From assembly GCA_028023455.1 (NCBI GenBank), contig JAQFVV010006716.1, positions 248,001 to 312,000 of the forward strand: DNA of 64,000 nucleotides, given 5' to 3'. The stretch is from Epiperipatus broadwayi (Eukaryota > Onychophora > Udeonychophora > Euonychophora > Peripatidae). Under the pieces are notes generated by a model that saw only the letters and a list, made by a program, of their open reading frames with translations, was not told the origin of the DNA and searched no databases. Of the stretch, positions 37,101 through 48,075 are shown piece by piece. The translations under genes were made by a program, and so were the position numbers. How positions within the stretch are numbered: the first letter of the stretch is position 1; each line of letters opens with the position of its first letter.

Positions 37101-38790
37101 CTTTGAATATTACAAGTCAATTGAAATTATTAGAAAATGTTGTTAAGCAATAATTACATTGTAAAATGTGATGATAGAAAGTGTGTTAAATGATTTTGTA
37201 TAAGTGTCACTTTGGAAGAGTGTTTATTCTCCACTTTAACAAAAAAAATATATTATTTAGATCATAATTATTGTAAACTGATGTGATATAATTATTAAAT
37301 TACCTTATATGTATTGATTCTTTAATTTTTTTGTATGATGTCTTTTCTATGCAATATTTTTATGTGATGTGAATTAATTTAATTTTAAATATAATTTCAG
37401 TTCAGATCACACAAGAATATTAAGTCAAAACAGTGGTTATAGAGAGAAAATTAATCTTCAAAAAGTGTGGTAGTTTCACAATTTTAAAATGCTGAATTAA
37501 TGTTATTGTAAGAGATAAAGATCTCTGTTTTTTTCATAATATAAGAATTCCCATGATGCTTTTAAGGACATTTTATTTTAAAAAATCAAAAGGCAGTATA
37601 GTTCAGACAACTAGTTTAAATCTAAGTGAGACTGCTAATGTTTGATAGAAAATAAAACATCTTTGTGGATGTTTATTTTTTTCTAAATTATTTTTTATGC
37701 AAAAATTTTGATAAAAATGAAATATGATTTTGTGCTTGCTTAGAAAATATTTTTGATTAGTGTTTCACATCTAATTAGTGGATTATTTAAAAACAAAAAA
37801 AAATACTCATGAGAATTTTCAATTTATTCATTTATTTTTTTATTTTTAGAAATAGATGTTAATAAACTTTAATGTAATATAAACAAAAAATCTTTACAAG
37901 TGTCAGAATCAACATGATGTTAAAATATTTTTAAATATTATAGATAAAATATCAGATTTTAAAACAGAACATGAGAGATCTATCCTAAATGTACTTTTTT
38001 TTGTTCACAAAAAAAATCTCTTAAAAAAACATTCAGCTTGTTTTCTGAGTGTTTACACTAATCTGTTTGATGATGCTGACGATATGTTGATTGATACACA
38101 TCAGATTTGAAATATTTACAAACGTTAAATGCGATTTTTTTCGATTATTTTATAAAATTAAATGAAAAAGAAATCAAGTCCAATTTATTATATTTTAGTA
38201 TGAAATAAAGATTTTATACTGTAGTGAAGGTTTAGCATTTTCAAAAACTCTTACCTGGTAAAACAAAAAGAAATGCCAATATGTTAATTGGTTAAAAAAG
38301 TCACAATATTTATAAATTACTTTATAAACTCATTGCAAACAGACTAGGTATGGTGAGCCTTTTTTAACCAATGGGTGAAATCTAACTTAAAAATTTTGAT
38401 GTAATGAGCTGTCAGTTAGGTATTTTAAGTAATTGGAAAAAGATATATTTCTGGTATATTAGACATATAATACAAAGTTTAATTAAATTTTTCACTATTG
38501 TAAAATTGTTTGTAGCATTACAATTTTTGTGAATTAAGAATGTAATTTGTCGATCTTACTTCAACACAAGCAGCAATCCTATATTTTCTAAGTCTACCAC
38601 TGTTATAATATTTTACATGCATGATTCATTGAAGAAAATAATTGTTATTAATATGGCATATAAATTTTTTTTCATAGAAACAAATGAATTGGGACAAGGA
38701 CAACTATTCAATCCATTGATAAACATTTTTTTTTAATTTTCTCTGATTATCCTTTAAATAATTTCTCAATACAAAGGTACTTCTAAATTC
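37101..38790. other. intergenic DNA, possibly decayed transposon
   Basis: AT-rich and frame-poor. Part of it may be the C-terminal half of the hAT-like transposase that lies just to the right on the minus strand, but I cannot align it by eye. Confidence 0.35.
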
Positions 38791-38799
38791 TACCGTTTC

Positions 38800-39480
38800 C
38801 ATTTCTAAACTGTTTAACCAGTTAAAAATGTGGCTCCAAATCTTTAAATTCTGTTTTATGAGAGGGCACACTTTGTAAACTTCCTTCTAATTAAATATTG
38901 ATTGAAATGTCATTGAGTATTTTTTATTTTTTTTATAATTGAGGAATAATTATAGATTGCATTGGATTAATATTGTCATAGTTCTCAACATTAGTACTGT
39001 TTAAAAATGTTTGAACAGACATGAAAAGCATTTCATAGTTTTGTTATTTAAGTCATTCATAAATATATGCAATTTTGAATGAAATGATTTCATATTTTCA
39101 CATATTAATAATGCAATTTGTCCATGATCCTGAAGTTTTTTATTCAATTCTTTGAAATGATGTGTAATATTGCGCACAAATATTAAATTGTTTAATCACT
39201 TTAGGGCAGTCAGCTGCAAGTTATCAATTTTTGTCCTTTTCATGTAAAATTATCTTGATTTTATTTAATAAACTTATAAAATAATTGAAAACTTGTCCAT
39301 CTTAACTATTATACATTGTTATATGCAAGAAGCCTGGGATATTGAAAATCAATTTTATCAAATAATTCAGAAAATTGAAATGCATTTAGAGCTTATGGAG
39401 ATATGAAATTGATAATTTTTATTATATTTGCCAGAATCTTTGAAAAAAAATTGAACTCTTGTTTTACACACAGAATTCCT
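38800..39480 (-). pseudogene. hAT-like transposase remnant
   Basis: On the minus strand, 39180 to 39001 reads ITHHFKELNKKLQDHGQIAL followed by LICENMKSFHSKLHIFMNDL. This fits the LNLKLQGK…V..FQ.KL..F..DL pattern of hAT-derived proteins of the ZBED5/SCAND3/GTF2IRD2-like group. Upstream, 39430-39260 gives NFISP.ALNAFQFSELFDKID and then …VFNYFISLLNKIKIILHEK, matching the preceding block of that family. Stops and frame changes separate the pieces (TGA near 39200, TAA at 39001). No DNA-binding zinc finger or terminal repeats were found. The family call is by motif recall, not search. Confidence 0.5.
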
Positions 39481-39708
39481 GATAGCTGAGATACTGAAAT
39501 TCTATGACTGACCAATATATATTTTCTTCTAAATACTTAATGAATCCATAATTTTCTCAAAATCATATTTGGAGTGTCATAGATGGTTATTCACTTTGGA
39601 AAATCTTTGTGGTGTCTCCCCTACCCCATGTACATTTGGACAATTTACATGTTCTAATGGTGTTAAGATCACTATATTTTCTATGTTATTTTAAGCCTAT
39701 CTGTAACT

Positions 39709-41700
39709 ATACAGAAAAACAGTATTTACAGTTGATATCCCTACTCCTCAGAAACACTTGAATGAATTTGAAGTAGAACTTAGCAAGTCGTTTTCAAGTA
39801 TTAGTAGATTTAAATGAAATTAATAGGAAAATAATGGATACACTTCTAAAAACTGCTCAAAGATAGCTGAAAGAAAAAAGAAGTGATTGACCAATAAAAT
39901 TTCTACTGAGACTAGAGAATTTATGAAGAAAAGAAGAAATGTGAAGATATATAAAAATGACGCATTAAAAAAAATTGAGTATCTCAAATTTTGTAAAATG
40001 GGGTGAAAAAGAATTGATAATGATATAAGACAGTATACTTGTGAATTAGCAAGGAAAGCTGTAGAAAAGAATAACAGTATCGAGAGTGTAAAACAACATT
40101 TTAATATTGTAAAAAAACTTATATCTGCAATTAAAAAAAGATGGAACTATTACTAAAAAAAGAGAGATGACATCATAAAAAGGGTAGAAGAGTTATATTA
40201 AGAATTATATAGTAACGAAGAACCAGTATCTCCTACATCTATTATATCATCTGAATTGCCCAGGATTTTAAATGAAGAAGTGAGACATGCAATTAAATTT
40301 ATGAAGAAGGGAAAAGCTCCAGGTAATGATGGAATTATAATCAATATTTTTTTTTAAAAAAAAAAAAATGGCAATGTTATATGCCAAATGTCTAAATGAT
40401 AAAGATATAACAGATGATTGGAAGAATGCAGTATTAATATTAATATTTTTAAAATGTCAATAAAGAATATATTAAAAATTACAGACCTATTAATCTTTTA
40501 TTGGTTTGATACAAAATTTTTACCAAGATTATTATAACTGATCTACAGAGAATTTTGGATTTCAACCAACTAAAAGATAAACTGGATTTAAATTTGGTTT
40601 GAGAAAGAACTAATGAAAGTGAACTGCCATTATGCTTTGGATTTGTAGATTATGAAAAAGTATTTGATCCTATAAGCATTTCCTCAATGAATAAAGCATT
40701 GGATCATCAGGATATAGACACAGGATATTGTCATATTGTAAAAAATATTTATAAAAATGCAACAGCAACAATTAGATTACATAATGATACTAGGAAGGTT
40801 AACATTAAGAAGCGTGTAAATCAGGGCGATTCCATATCTCCAAAACTTTTTACAGTAGTGCTGCAAGAAATATTTTGTGGAGTAAGAAGAGAAATGGAGA
40901 TTATTTACATCATTTAGATTTTGCTGTTAATGTAGTTGTTTTTTTCAAATACTGCTTCAGACCCAAAGGAAATGTTGCAAGAGTTTTCAGGTAAAAGTAA
41001 GAAAGTATGACTAAAGATAAACATTAAAATGGTTAAATTGGTATTCAATGGATTTTTTCAAAAGATAAAAAAGATTTATTATGATGTGCTAGAACAAGTT
41101 AACAATTACAAATACCTTGCTCAGTTTATTAGTACAGATGGAAACATAAAGTATAAAATTAAGCATAGAATTAAACTTGGTTGAAGTGCTTTTGGTAGAA
41201 ATAACATAATATTAAAAGAAAATATGCCTATGTATTTAAAAGTGAAGCATTTTAACAAATGTGTTTTAACAGTTCTTACTTATGGATATGAGACTTGGAC
41301 ACTTAATAGAAGAGAATACAGAGACTACAGACTACTCACAAAGTATGGAGAAATCTATATTTGGAGTAGCAAGAAGAGATCAAAAATGCAATATATAGGT
41401 AAGAGAATAAACAGGTGTTACTAATAACATTGAAAGAATTAAAAGACTGAAGTGGAGTTGGGCTGAAAATATTTTTAAAAGAGATGATAATAGAAGGACA
41501 ATTGAAATCTTAATGCCAAGAGATTGTAAAACACCCAGAAAGATTCCACATATGAAATAGATGAATGAAATAAGAAAGTATGTAGGGGTGTTGGAGAGAA
41601 GAGAGGATAGAGATCAGAGAAGATGTATTGAACTTGGAGAGATTATCAACTTGCAGTGGATTGATAATGATTGACAATAATGATGATGATAATATGCAAT
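39709..41700 (+). pseudogene. RTE LINE, heavily decayed copy
   Basis: It aligns with 57377-59443 of the best copy, from the start of the endonuclease-RT linker to the tail (TGATGATGATAAT at about 41681-41693). Short frames survive at 40687-40917 (LDHQDIDTGYCHI and a QGDSISPKLF block) and 41224-41424 (YGYETWTLNRR). Deletions remove several RT segments near 40340 and 40590, and numerous stops are present. It is the oldest-looking long RTE copy in the window. Confidence 0.8.
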
Positions 41701-42009
41701 AATTTATCCAAAGTGAGAATTTTAATGTATTAGTTTTAAAAAATCTGAAAATGTCAGCATTATATACATCTTTTGTGTAATTGCCAGTATCCTATTAACA
41801 TGACAATGGTATGAGGGAGATGACCTAGAAGTCAATAGAAATAAGAATTTTTGTTTAGCCAAGTGTTTCAGCCTGAGGAGAAATAACTAAATTCTATGGA
41901 AAAATTGTAATTACAGTAATTTCTTTAATATAAGAATAATATATAATAGTAAAAATATCAAGTCATGCATGACATGACTTAACTTAATAAGCTTTTACTG
42001 CAAATGTAA

Positions 42010-42338
42010 TATAATGACCATGCTAATAGTTCTAAACAAGCTTTTCCAATAAATGCTGGAAGTGAAAGCATTCAGCATCTTTATCTAGAATTATCCCTAT
42101 CCCCAAACCAGTTTGAAGCTAATGACTCTCATCAGTGAGGTGATACCAACTCAAATCCAACATTTATTTAATACTTAACTATTAAGTAGAAAATCTGAAA
42201 TTTTCAGATATCTATATCTATCTAACTTAAATAGCCATGTGGGACTGAACTACATTCAGATACACCATGTATTAATAGCTTATCTCCTCTAGCATTTATC
42301 AGAAAAGCTTGTTTAGAGCTATAGCATGATCATTATTT
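42010..42338. repeat. fold-back repeat, ~50-bp arms
   Basis: 42010-42063 is inverted at about 42285-42338 (shared words CTAAACAAGCTTTTC and ATAAATGCT). The interior contains a minus-strand hammerhead-like segment. Confidence 0.65.
42098..42145 (-). ncRNA. hammerhead-like segment, family B type (degenerate)
   Basis: Minus strand: CCTCA then CTGATGA, a possible stem II, CAAAC in place of GAAAC, CUGGUU and then TGGGG. Stem I CCTCA/TGGGG pairs. The expected G12 is C, so activity is unlikely. Confidence 0.4.
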
Positions 42339-42357
42339 TACACATATAGTATATACT

Positions 42358-42400
42358 TCAGCTAGATGTAATTAAAGGAGATTTGAATCCAGATTTTCAA
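42358..42400 (-). repeat. family A end fragment
   Basis: CTAGATGTAATTAAAGGAGA and GATTTGAATCCAGA match the outer end of family A copies at 15.6 and 44.8 kb. Confidence 0.5.
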
Positions 42401-42694
42401 TTAAGTAATATGTCTAGAAATTAAAGGTTATAATGCAATATTTTTGTAAAACATTCATTTTAAAAACAAAAGTTACTTCATTAATAAGAGACGGACTTTG
42501 AAAACATATCATTTTTGCAAAGACAACTCTTAAAATATTTTGTTACAAAATAGCTGAAACAGTTTTCTATTTGCCAAATGTAAAATTATCTCTGTCAAAT
42601 GGTAAAGTAAATAAGAATAATATTTCTCTAGTGTAATTTTGTACTACAGCCCTCTTTATGCAAAATTAGGGATGATTTTGATCTGCTTTTAAAA

Positions 42695-43053
42695 CCCTCA
42701 TGGAGGCATGCGGCCAAAGACATGTGAAAAAGTTGTTTGATCCCCAACATGCACATTTCCAACTGAACCAGCCACCGGCCCAAATCTCAACCTCTTATAA
42801 ATATCTTTATGATTGTTCAGTATATATAAAGAGCCATTTACTACAGTTTAATTGATGTATTAAACTTTGGGAGGATAATAAGTTTGAAACTTATTAATTA
42901 AACTATAATAAATGGCTCTCTACATATATTGAACAATCACAAAGATATGTGTAAGAGATTGTGATCTAAGCCAACTGACGAATGGTGGTTTAGCATGAAA
43001 TATAAATCTTGGGAATCATCTTTTTTTTTACATGTCTTTAGTTACACGTTTAT
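42695..43053. repeat. family A inverted pair
   Basis: A minus-oriented copy (about 42695-42850) faces a plus-oriented copy (about 42890-43053). The shared arms include ATGTGAAAAA, GATCCCCAA, AACAATCA and the central GAGCCATTTA / AAATGGCTC words. The minus copy's ribozyme segment is disrupted; the plus copy's is intact. Confidence 0.75.
42961..43019 (+). ncRNA. candidate hammerhead ribozyme, family A (core intact)
   Basis: Outer stem I TGAT (42962-42965) pairs with ATCA (43015-43018); inner CCAA (42971-42974) pairs with TTGG (43009-43012), with unpaired loops of 5 and 2 nt between. The core is CTGACGA (42975-42981, N7 = C), stem II 82-84/94-96, GAAA at 42997-43000, a short stem III and an AUC cleavage site ending at 43008. 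All required core residues fit the type I hammerhead consensus. Stem II is weak (3 bp, one mismatch). Confidence 0.7.
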
Positions 43054-44360
43054 AATTACATCCCTCTTCAAGGTGTTAGAAGTAGATAAAAACCAGTCCC
43101 TACTTAGCGTTAAAATCACACTAAAGAAATATTATTCATTCATTAAATAATCTGTAGCCGAATGTAAAATAATTATTTTTAAAATTTTAATAACAATATA
43201 TAATATTTTTTTAGTTTTAATGTTTTTCTGTTTTTGATGATAAATAGTCCTAAATTTATCTTAATTTCAATAATCCTAAATTTATCTTAATTTCAATAAT
43301 CCTAAATTTATCTTAATTTCAATAATATATCATTAAATTATCTTATTATTTTCTCTACTAACATTTCAAATATAAAAAAAAAATTGTCCGTTGCCTATCT
43401 AATATTTTGCTTTAATAACTTTCTTGAGTAGATAAATTTACCCAAATGACACCCAACTTCATTTTTGTAGGTAATAATTCTGTTTAAAGATGTATTTTCA
43501 TGTTTTAAAACAGAAAGTATTAATATTTAAAGTGTATATCACTTAAAAAGATTACATTGTAATAAATAATGTTAATATTATCACTACATCAAAAAGTCAA
43601 AAGGTTTAATTGTAAAAATAAAATGTTGAAATATGAAGGAATATATAACATTAGACTTGCTATGTCCCACTAAAGTAAAAAAGAGTAGTTTCATCTAAAC
43701 AGGTTCAAATCATTCATAATAACAAGTCCCATAGTGGTTTCTTTTACATTAATATTTTTTTCTAATTCCTGTCACATAGTGTTACGTAATAAACACATCC
43801 AGTGCCTTCCACTTATATCAATAATCTGTTCCAAAAAAACTGAATATATTTCTACATTTTGCAAATTAAGAATCATTTAGAGAATTCAATGCTTAACTGA
43901 AATATGACTTAATGGTGGTAATTCTTGTAAACTTTTATAATTTGATCCTTTCCTTTATAGTCTGCAAACAAATAACTGTTACACTTTAAAAAAACATCTT
44001 TTAAAACATTTCAGAAAAAGATGTTTCATGTTCTGCAGTTCTGTACACCAAATAAAACTAGCAAATGTAATATTATTTTCACTTGCAAGAAAATATTTAA
44101 GAGCGTTATTTTTGAGTTTTATATTTGCTCAACTTTTGTGAAAATTATTCTTTTTGCTCTTCTGTTAATTATCAAGATTTTTATGCTTGTTTCGGAATAT
44201 CATTTTACATTACAACTCTGTGTTGATGTTTTATAATATTCATTGTATATAATTCAACAGATTTTTTTAACTCCAAATTTAAAAAAAAAAAAAAACAAAT
44301 CTTTATAATGTAATCTCAACTAATTCATTCGGCTTTGTTTCTTTGCTGCAGACATCCTTA
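43054..44360. other. intergenic DNA with a short tandem repeat
   Basis: AT-rich. The 71-codon frame at 44021-44236 is hydrophobic by composition and unsupported. Confidence 0.4.
43248..43325. repeat. 26-bp tandem repeat, 3 units
   Basis: The unit TCCTAAATTTATCTTAATTT plus CAATAA occurs three times perfectly, starting at 43248, 43274 and 43300. Confidence 0.95.
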
Positions 44361-44500
44361 TAAATTCATTGTAATCAAATATTACTGAAAAAGTAAAAGT
44401 TAAAATTCAAGATTTTATAATGCACCAAACCATAGTGCCTTATAAAAATCTCGAATTTCAACTTTTACCTTTTTTTGTAATATTCACTTGCAATGAACTT
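44361..44500. repeat. fold-back repeat, ~65-bp arms
   Basis: Arm 44361-44425 is inverted at 44435-44500 with about 80% agreement by eye and a 9-base spacer. GCTGCAGACAT occurs just outside both sides (44345 and 44544) in the same orientation. Confidence 0.65.
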
Positions 44501-44908
44501 GTAACAATTACATTAATTAAAGAAGAATTAAATGTTTAGAAATGCTGCAGACATTGTTAATATAAAAATATGAAATTGTTAATTTTCTTATAGAAAATTA
44601 AATATTTAGTATGATAAAATATAAATATACTGAACAAATTTATGATTACAGACACACCTGTTTGATGTTAGATTGAGTGACAGACAGCAAAAATAATGAA
44701 GGTAACAGCAAGTTCATAAAAACAATGAAGGTAATATTACACACATAAAAGCTATTTATACTATTTGATTACAAGTATACTTTATATACATGGAGTTTAG
44801 TTGTAATTATAGAGGGTTTGAACACAGACTTTCAAGTTTTCTTCAGTTATCTGCTCTATCTCATGCATCCTATATGCATGACCACACACATGTGAAAAAG
44901 ATAAAACA

Positions 44909-44972
44909 TCTCCAATATACATGTTTCATGCTGGATTAGCACTGTCAGTTGGTCAAGATCATCATCTTCAAG
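44909..44972 (-). ncRNA. hammerhead-like segment, family A (degenerate)
   Basis: CCAA then CTGACAG replaces CUGANGA; GAAA and the TTGG closing strand remain. One core base is lost, so probably inactive. Confidence 0.35.
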
Positions 44973-45169
44973 TCAGAGTGACTTAAAGTCAAGAAAGACA
45001 ATAATATTAGCATCAACAAGGGATTTTGGCATTTCATCATCAGATTTTTAATAGTATGTATGGCTAAAGAATTGGAGCATGAAGTAGATTAAAAAATGTC
45101 CATTAAAGTTTGAAGATTTACTATCTTAATATAAACTGAGCACTAGTTATATATGTGTGTGGGATATTA

Positions 45170-45232
45170 CATGGACTAGTGATGAATTCTTGCTCAGTAT
45201 GAAGTACATATAATGGAGATCATTTATCTTTT
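45170..45232 (+). ncRNA. hammerhead-like segment, family A (degenerate)
   Basis: GTGATGA replaces CTGATGA and GAAG replaces GAAA; the outer stem GATCAT is retained. Probably inactive. Confidence 0.3.
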
Positions 45233-45861
45233 TTACATGTGGATGTTCATGTGTATCAGTTGTATGAGATAGTGTGGATAGTTGAAGACTGATGAAAGTC
45301 TGTGTTCAAATCCCCTATAATTAAAAGCTCTTTATGAAACTGAGAATAAACTTAATTAAGAAAATTTAAATGTTCATTAAAAAGACAACGCATAAATGCA
45401 ATACATTTTATAAAAATATTGTATACTGATATTGAGAATAAATTTTATAAAACCACTAAAACCTCACATGATCATCATTTCCTATGCTTAGACAAAGTAT
45501 TACAACAGCAGCTAATCATCACACCCATTGATTACTCTGGCTTGCAATGAGTCACAATAGTGTATGGAGAGTTTTACCTGTTTTAATAACAGTCATAAGT
45601 AAGCATAAGAAATGGTGATCATGTGATGTTTATTGGCTTAAAACCAATCCTGCTTAATAGGATAGTGGTGGATATGGTTATTAAAGAACCACAGACACCA
45701 AAATGTATAGGTATTGAATTGAGTTCAGACCTATATGATTATATATTGAGAATAATATTGTGTTTTCAATTTAAGACTCATAGTTTTATAGTTAAGTAGA
45801 GATAAAAGGTGGTTGTTGGAGTGTTGCATTAGATCCTAAGATCTAGGAGCAGCACTCTCAG

Positions 45862-45920
45862 ATCCAAGGCTCCTCACTGATGAAGGCCATAAGCCATAAA
45901 CTAGTCTGGGGATATTGGAT
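45862..45920 (+). ncRNA. hammerhead ribozyme candidate, family B (one core change)
   Basis: This copy has the best stem I: outer ATCCAA (45862-45867) with TTGGAT (45915-45920), and inner TCCTCA (45871-45876) with TGGGGA (45907-45912). CTGATGA is at 45877-45883, stem II is GGC/GCC, stem III is ACUAGU and the GUC cleavage triplet ends at 45906. The second box reads TAAA, not GAAA (G12 to U), which should impair catalysis. Confidence 0.65.
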
Positions 45921-46267
45921 GAGTAGGCACTGGATGGGAATTTTATGCACAAGCCTTCTGGCAGCCATTGATTACTCTGGCATGCACTGAGTGGCAATAC
46001 TGTTTGGAGAGTTTTGCCTGTTTAATAAGCATAAGAAAAAGTGATTTAGTAGCTTTATACCAATTCTAATCACAGGATGATGCTGACTGGTGCTTTTAAA
46101 AGACAAAAACACCAAAATATATAAATACTGAACTGGGTTCAGATTTATATGATTATAGAAGTAAATGAGATTGGATTGAAAACATAGTTTTATACTTAAT
46201 CAAGTAGAAAGAAGGTGACTACTGGAGGGTTGCATTAGATCATAAGAACTAGGTACAGTGCTCTCAA

Positions 46268-46325
46268 ATCCAAATGCCTCATTGATGAAATCTACACACT
46301 AGAAGCTAGGCTAGGGATATCGGAT
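46268..46325 (+). ncRNA. hammerhead-like segment, family B (degenerate)
   Basis: TTGATGA replaces CTGATGA, and the GAAA box and stem II are eroded. Outer stem I ATCCAA/TCGGAT keeps five of six pairs. A decayed tandem copy. Confidence 0.4.
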
Positions 46326-46430
46326 GAGTAGGCATGAGGTAGGAATTTTATGCACAAACTTTTATCATCCATTTATTACTAAGGCTTGCACTTGATGGCA
46401 CTATTCTCTGATGAGTTTTCTACTTCAAAT

Positions 46431-47327
46431 GAATTTTATGGAAGCTCTCGTCAGTTTACTTTATAAAGATGAGCTCAAAGACCCTCTAACAAGTGTCATA
46501 TTAATTGTTTTTATGAGGACGATATGGCTAATAATAGAATACAAGATAAAGATGCAATTAAATATCACATTGAAAAGTTTTATAAAATAAGTACATGAAG
46601 AAAAAATGAAAAGCAATATTTCAAAATATCAACTAAACAGAGCAATGAGATAGCATGTTACAAAAGTGAAAATATTTTTGATTTACAAATTGGTTTGTTC
46701 AGACATTGCAATATTAATTTCTAATGTATCAATGTTGTTTTGACTAGTATTTATTTTATTGGACTTCAACACTCAATGATGGCTTTTATTGTTGCTTTGA
46801 GATGTATTGAGAGGTTTTTTTTGGTAATGAGGTTGTTTTGCAAATCATAAAAATATGAATAAAAATATGAAAGATATATTTATAAATATGTTTTAATTAC
46901 TTGCTGAAAAAACCATTGAAATGTATAAAAATTATATTAAAAAATGCATTTAGATATTTTAAGAGATAACATTTAATAAATTAGCATCTGTTATTTTTTC
47001 TATCTAAATAATTTAATTTAGATAATTTTAATTAAATTACATTTTAATAATGTGAATCATTAAAAAATGTTAATAGTCAAATTATTATTGATAAATAGAT
47101 AAAATATAATCAAATGGTTTTAATGCTCAGGAGTTGCTAAAAGTTTGAACATCAGAAGTAACAAGCAGAGGTGAGATCCATGGTCTCTGCCCCCAGGCTC
47201 TAGAGATCAGAAGTTTACCACTGGATTAGACAGTGAAGGGCATAAAATGGATACAATTCAAAAACAAATAAGCATAACAAAGCTACAGTTTGCACAATAC
47301 ATTGGAGTAATTAATAAATGCTAAAAA
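46431..47327. other. intergenic DNA, no gene seen
   Basis: AT-rich; no supported frame or repeat. Confidence 0.4.
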
Positions 47328-47905
47328 ATCATCATCATCATCTTCAGTGATTATCATTCCACTGCAGGATGATCTTCTCTTCAAGGTGGATCCATCTTTT
47401 CTGTCTGACCTCCAGACTCAATTCTCCACATCATGCTGAAACACTTTCTTATTTTCATCCATCCATCTCACATGATGTCTCCTTCTAGAATTCATATAAT
47501 CTTTTACAATCCAGTTTAACATTTCAACATTTTATCTATTATTATCTTTTCTAGAAATATGCCCAGCCCAGCCTTACTTCAGTCTCTTAATTATTTCAAT
47601 GATTCTAGTAACACCTGTTTGTTTCTTGCCCATGTATTTTATTTTCCATCTCTTCTTGTTACTTCTGACATGCATCTCTCCATACTCTGTTGAATGGTCT
47701 GAAATTTCTGTATTGCTCTTTTATTAAGAGTCCAAATCTCAGATTCAGAAATAAAAACTGGCAACATATTTTTCTTAAATTATTCTTTTTCAAACACATA
47801 GGCATGTTTGTTTTTAATATTAAGTTATTTCTACCAAAATCCCTTCATCCAAAAGTAATTCTATGATTAATTTTACCCATTACATTTTCATCCATAGTAA
47901 AAATA
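47328..47905 (-). mobile_element. RTE-like LINE, 5'-truncated decayed copy
   Basis: Minus-strand copy of the last ~580 bp of the RTE coding region with its (TGA)n tail at 47328-47344. It breaks off in the block that encodes NYKYLGQIIN. Multiple indels. Confidence 0.8.
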
Positions 47906-47929
47906 TGATGATGATATTTATAGTGTTAT

Positions 47930-48075
47930 CTTTTTTCAGTCATCCTTATCATTCTTTATTTTCTTCTATGCCAAAGAATAGTGCCTGTTAAATCCCTATC
48001 CAATATTATCCTATTCATATCTCCAGACTAGTTGTTGGTTTACAATCTTCATCAGAAAGGAGTGGTAGCTTAGTA
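47930..48075 (-). repeat. family B-like fragment
   Basis: On the minus strand the order is CTGATGAAGATTG, ACAACTAGTCTGGAGATAT, then GGGATTTAACAGGCACTATTC, similar to the family B units. The hammerhead segment (48014-48068) keeps CTGATGA but has CAAC for GAAA. Confidence 0.4.

Larger units (their letters stand above)
44803..45330. repeat. family A inverted pair with extended centre
   Basis: The minus-oriented half (about 44803-44990) and plus-oriented half (about 44985-45330) include the outer AATTATAG(A/G)GG, CACATGTG, hammerhead and GAGCACT segments. The plus half also carries the upstream CATCAGATTTTTAAT…CCATTAAAG block. Near the outer ends, GTGTTCAAATCCCC resembles a tRNA B box and GAGATAGTGTGGATAG an A box; this is suggestive only. 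Confidence 0.7.
45462..46430 (+). repeat. family B tandem array, ~404-440 bp unit
   Basis: The word CCATTGATTACTCTGG occurs at 45525 and 45965, with a diverged copy at 46369. The hammerhead segments start at 45877 and 46282. Between them CACCAAAAT(A/G)TATA, GGGTTCAGA and GGGTTGCATTAGATC-like words repeat in order. This is a head-to-tail array of two nearly complete units plus partial ends, the organisation reported for animal retrozymes. No protein is encoded. Confidence 0.75.
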
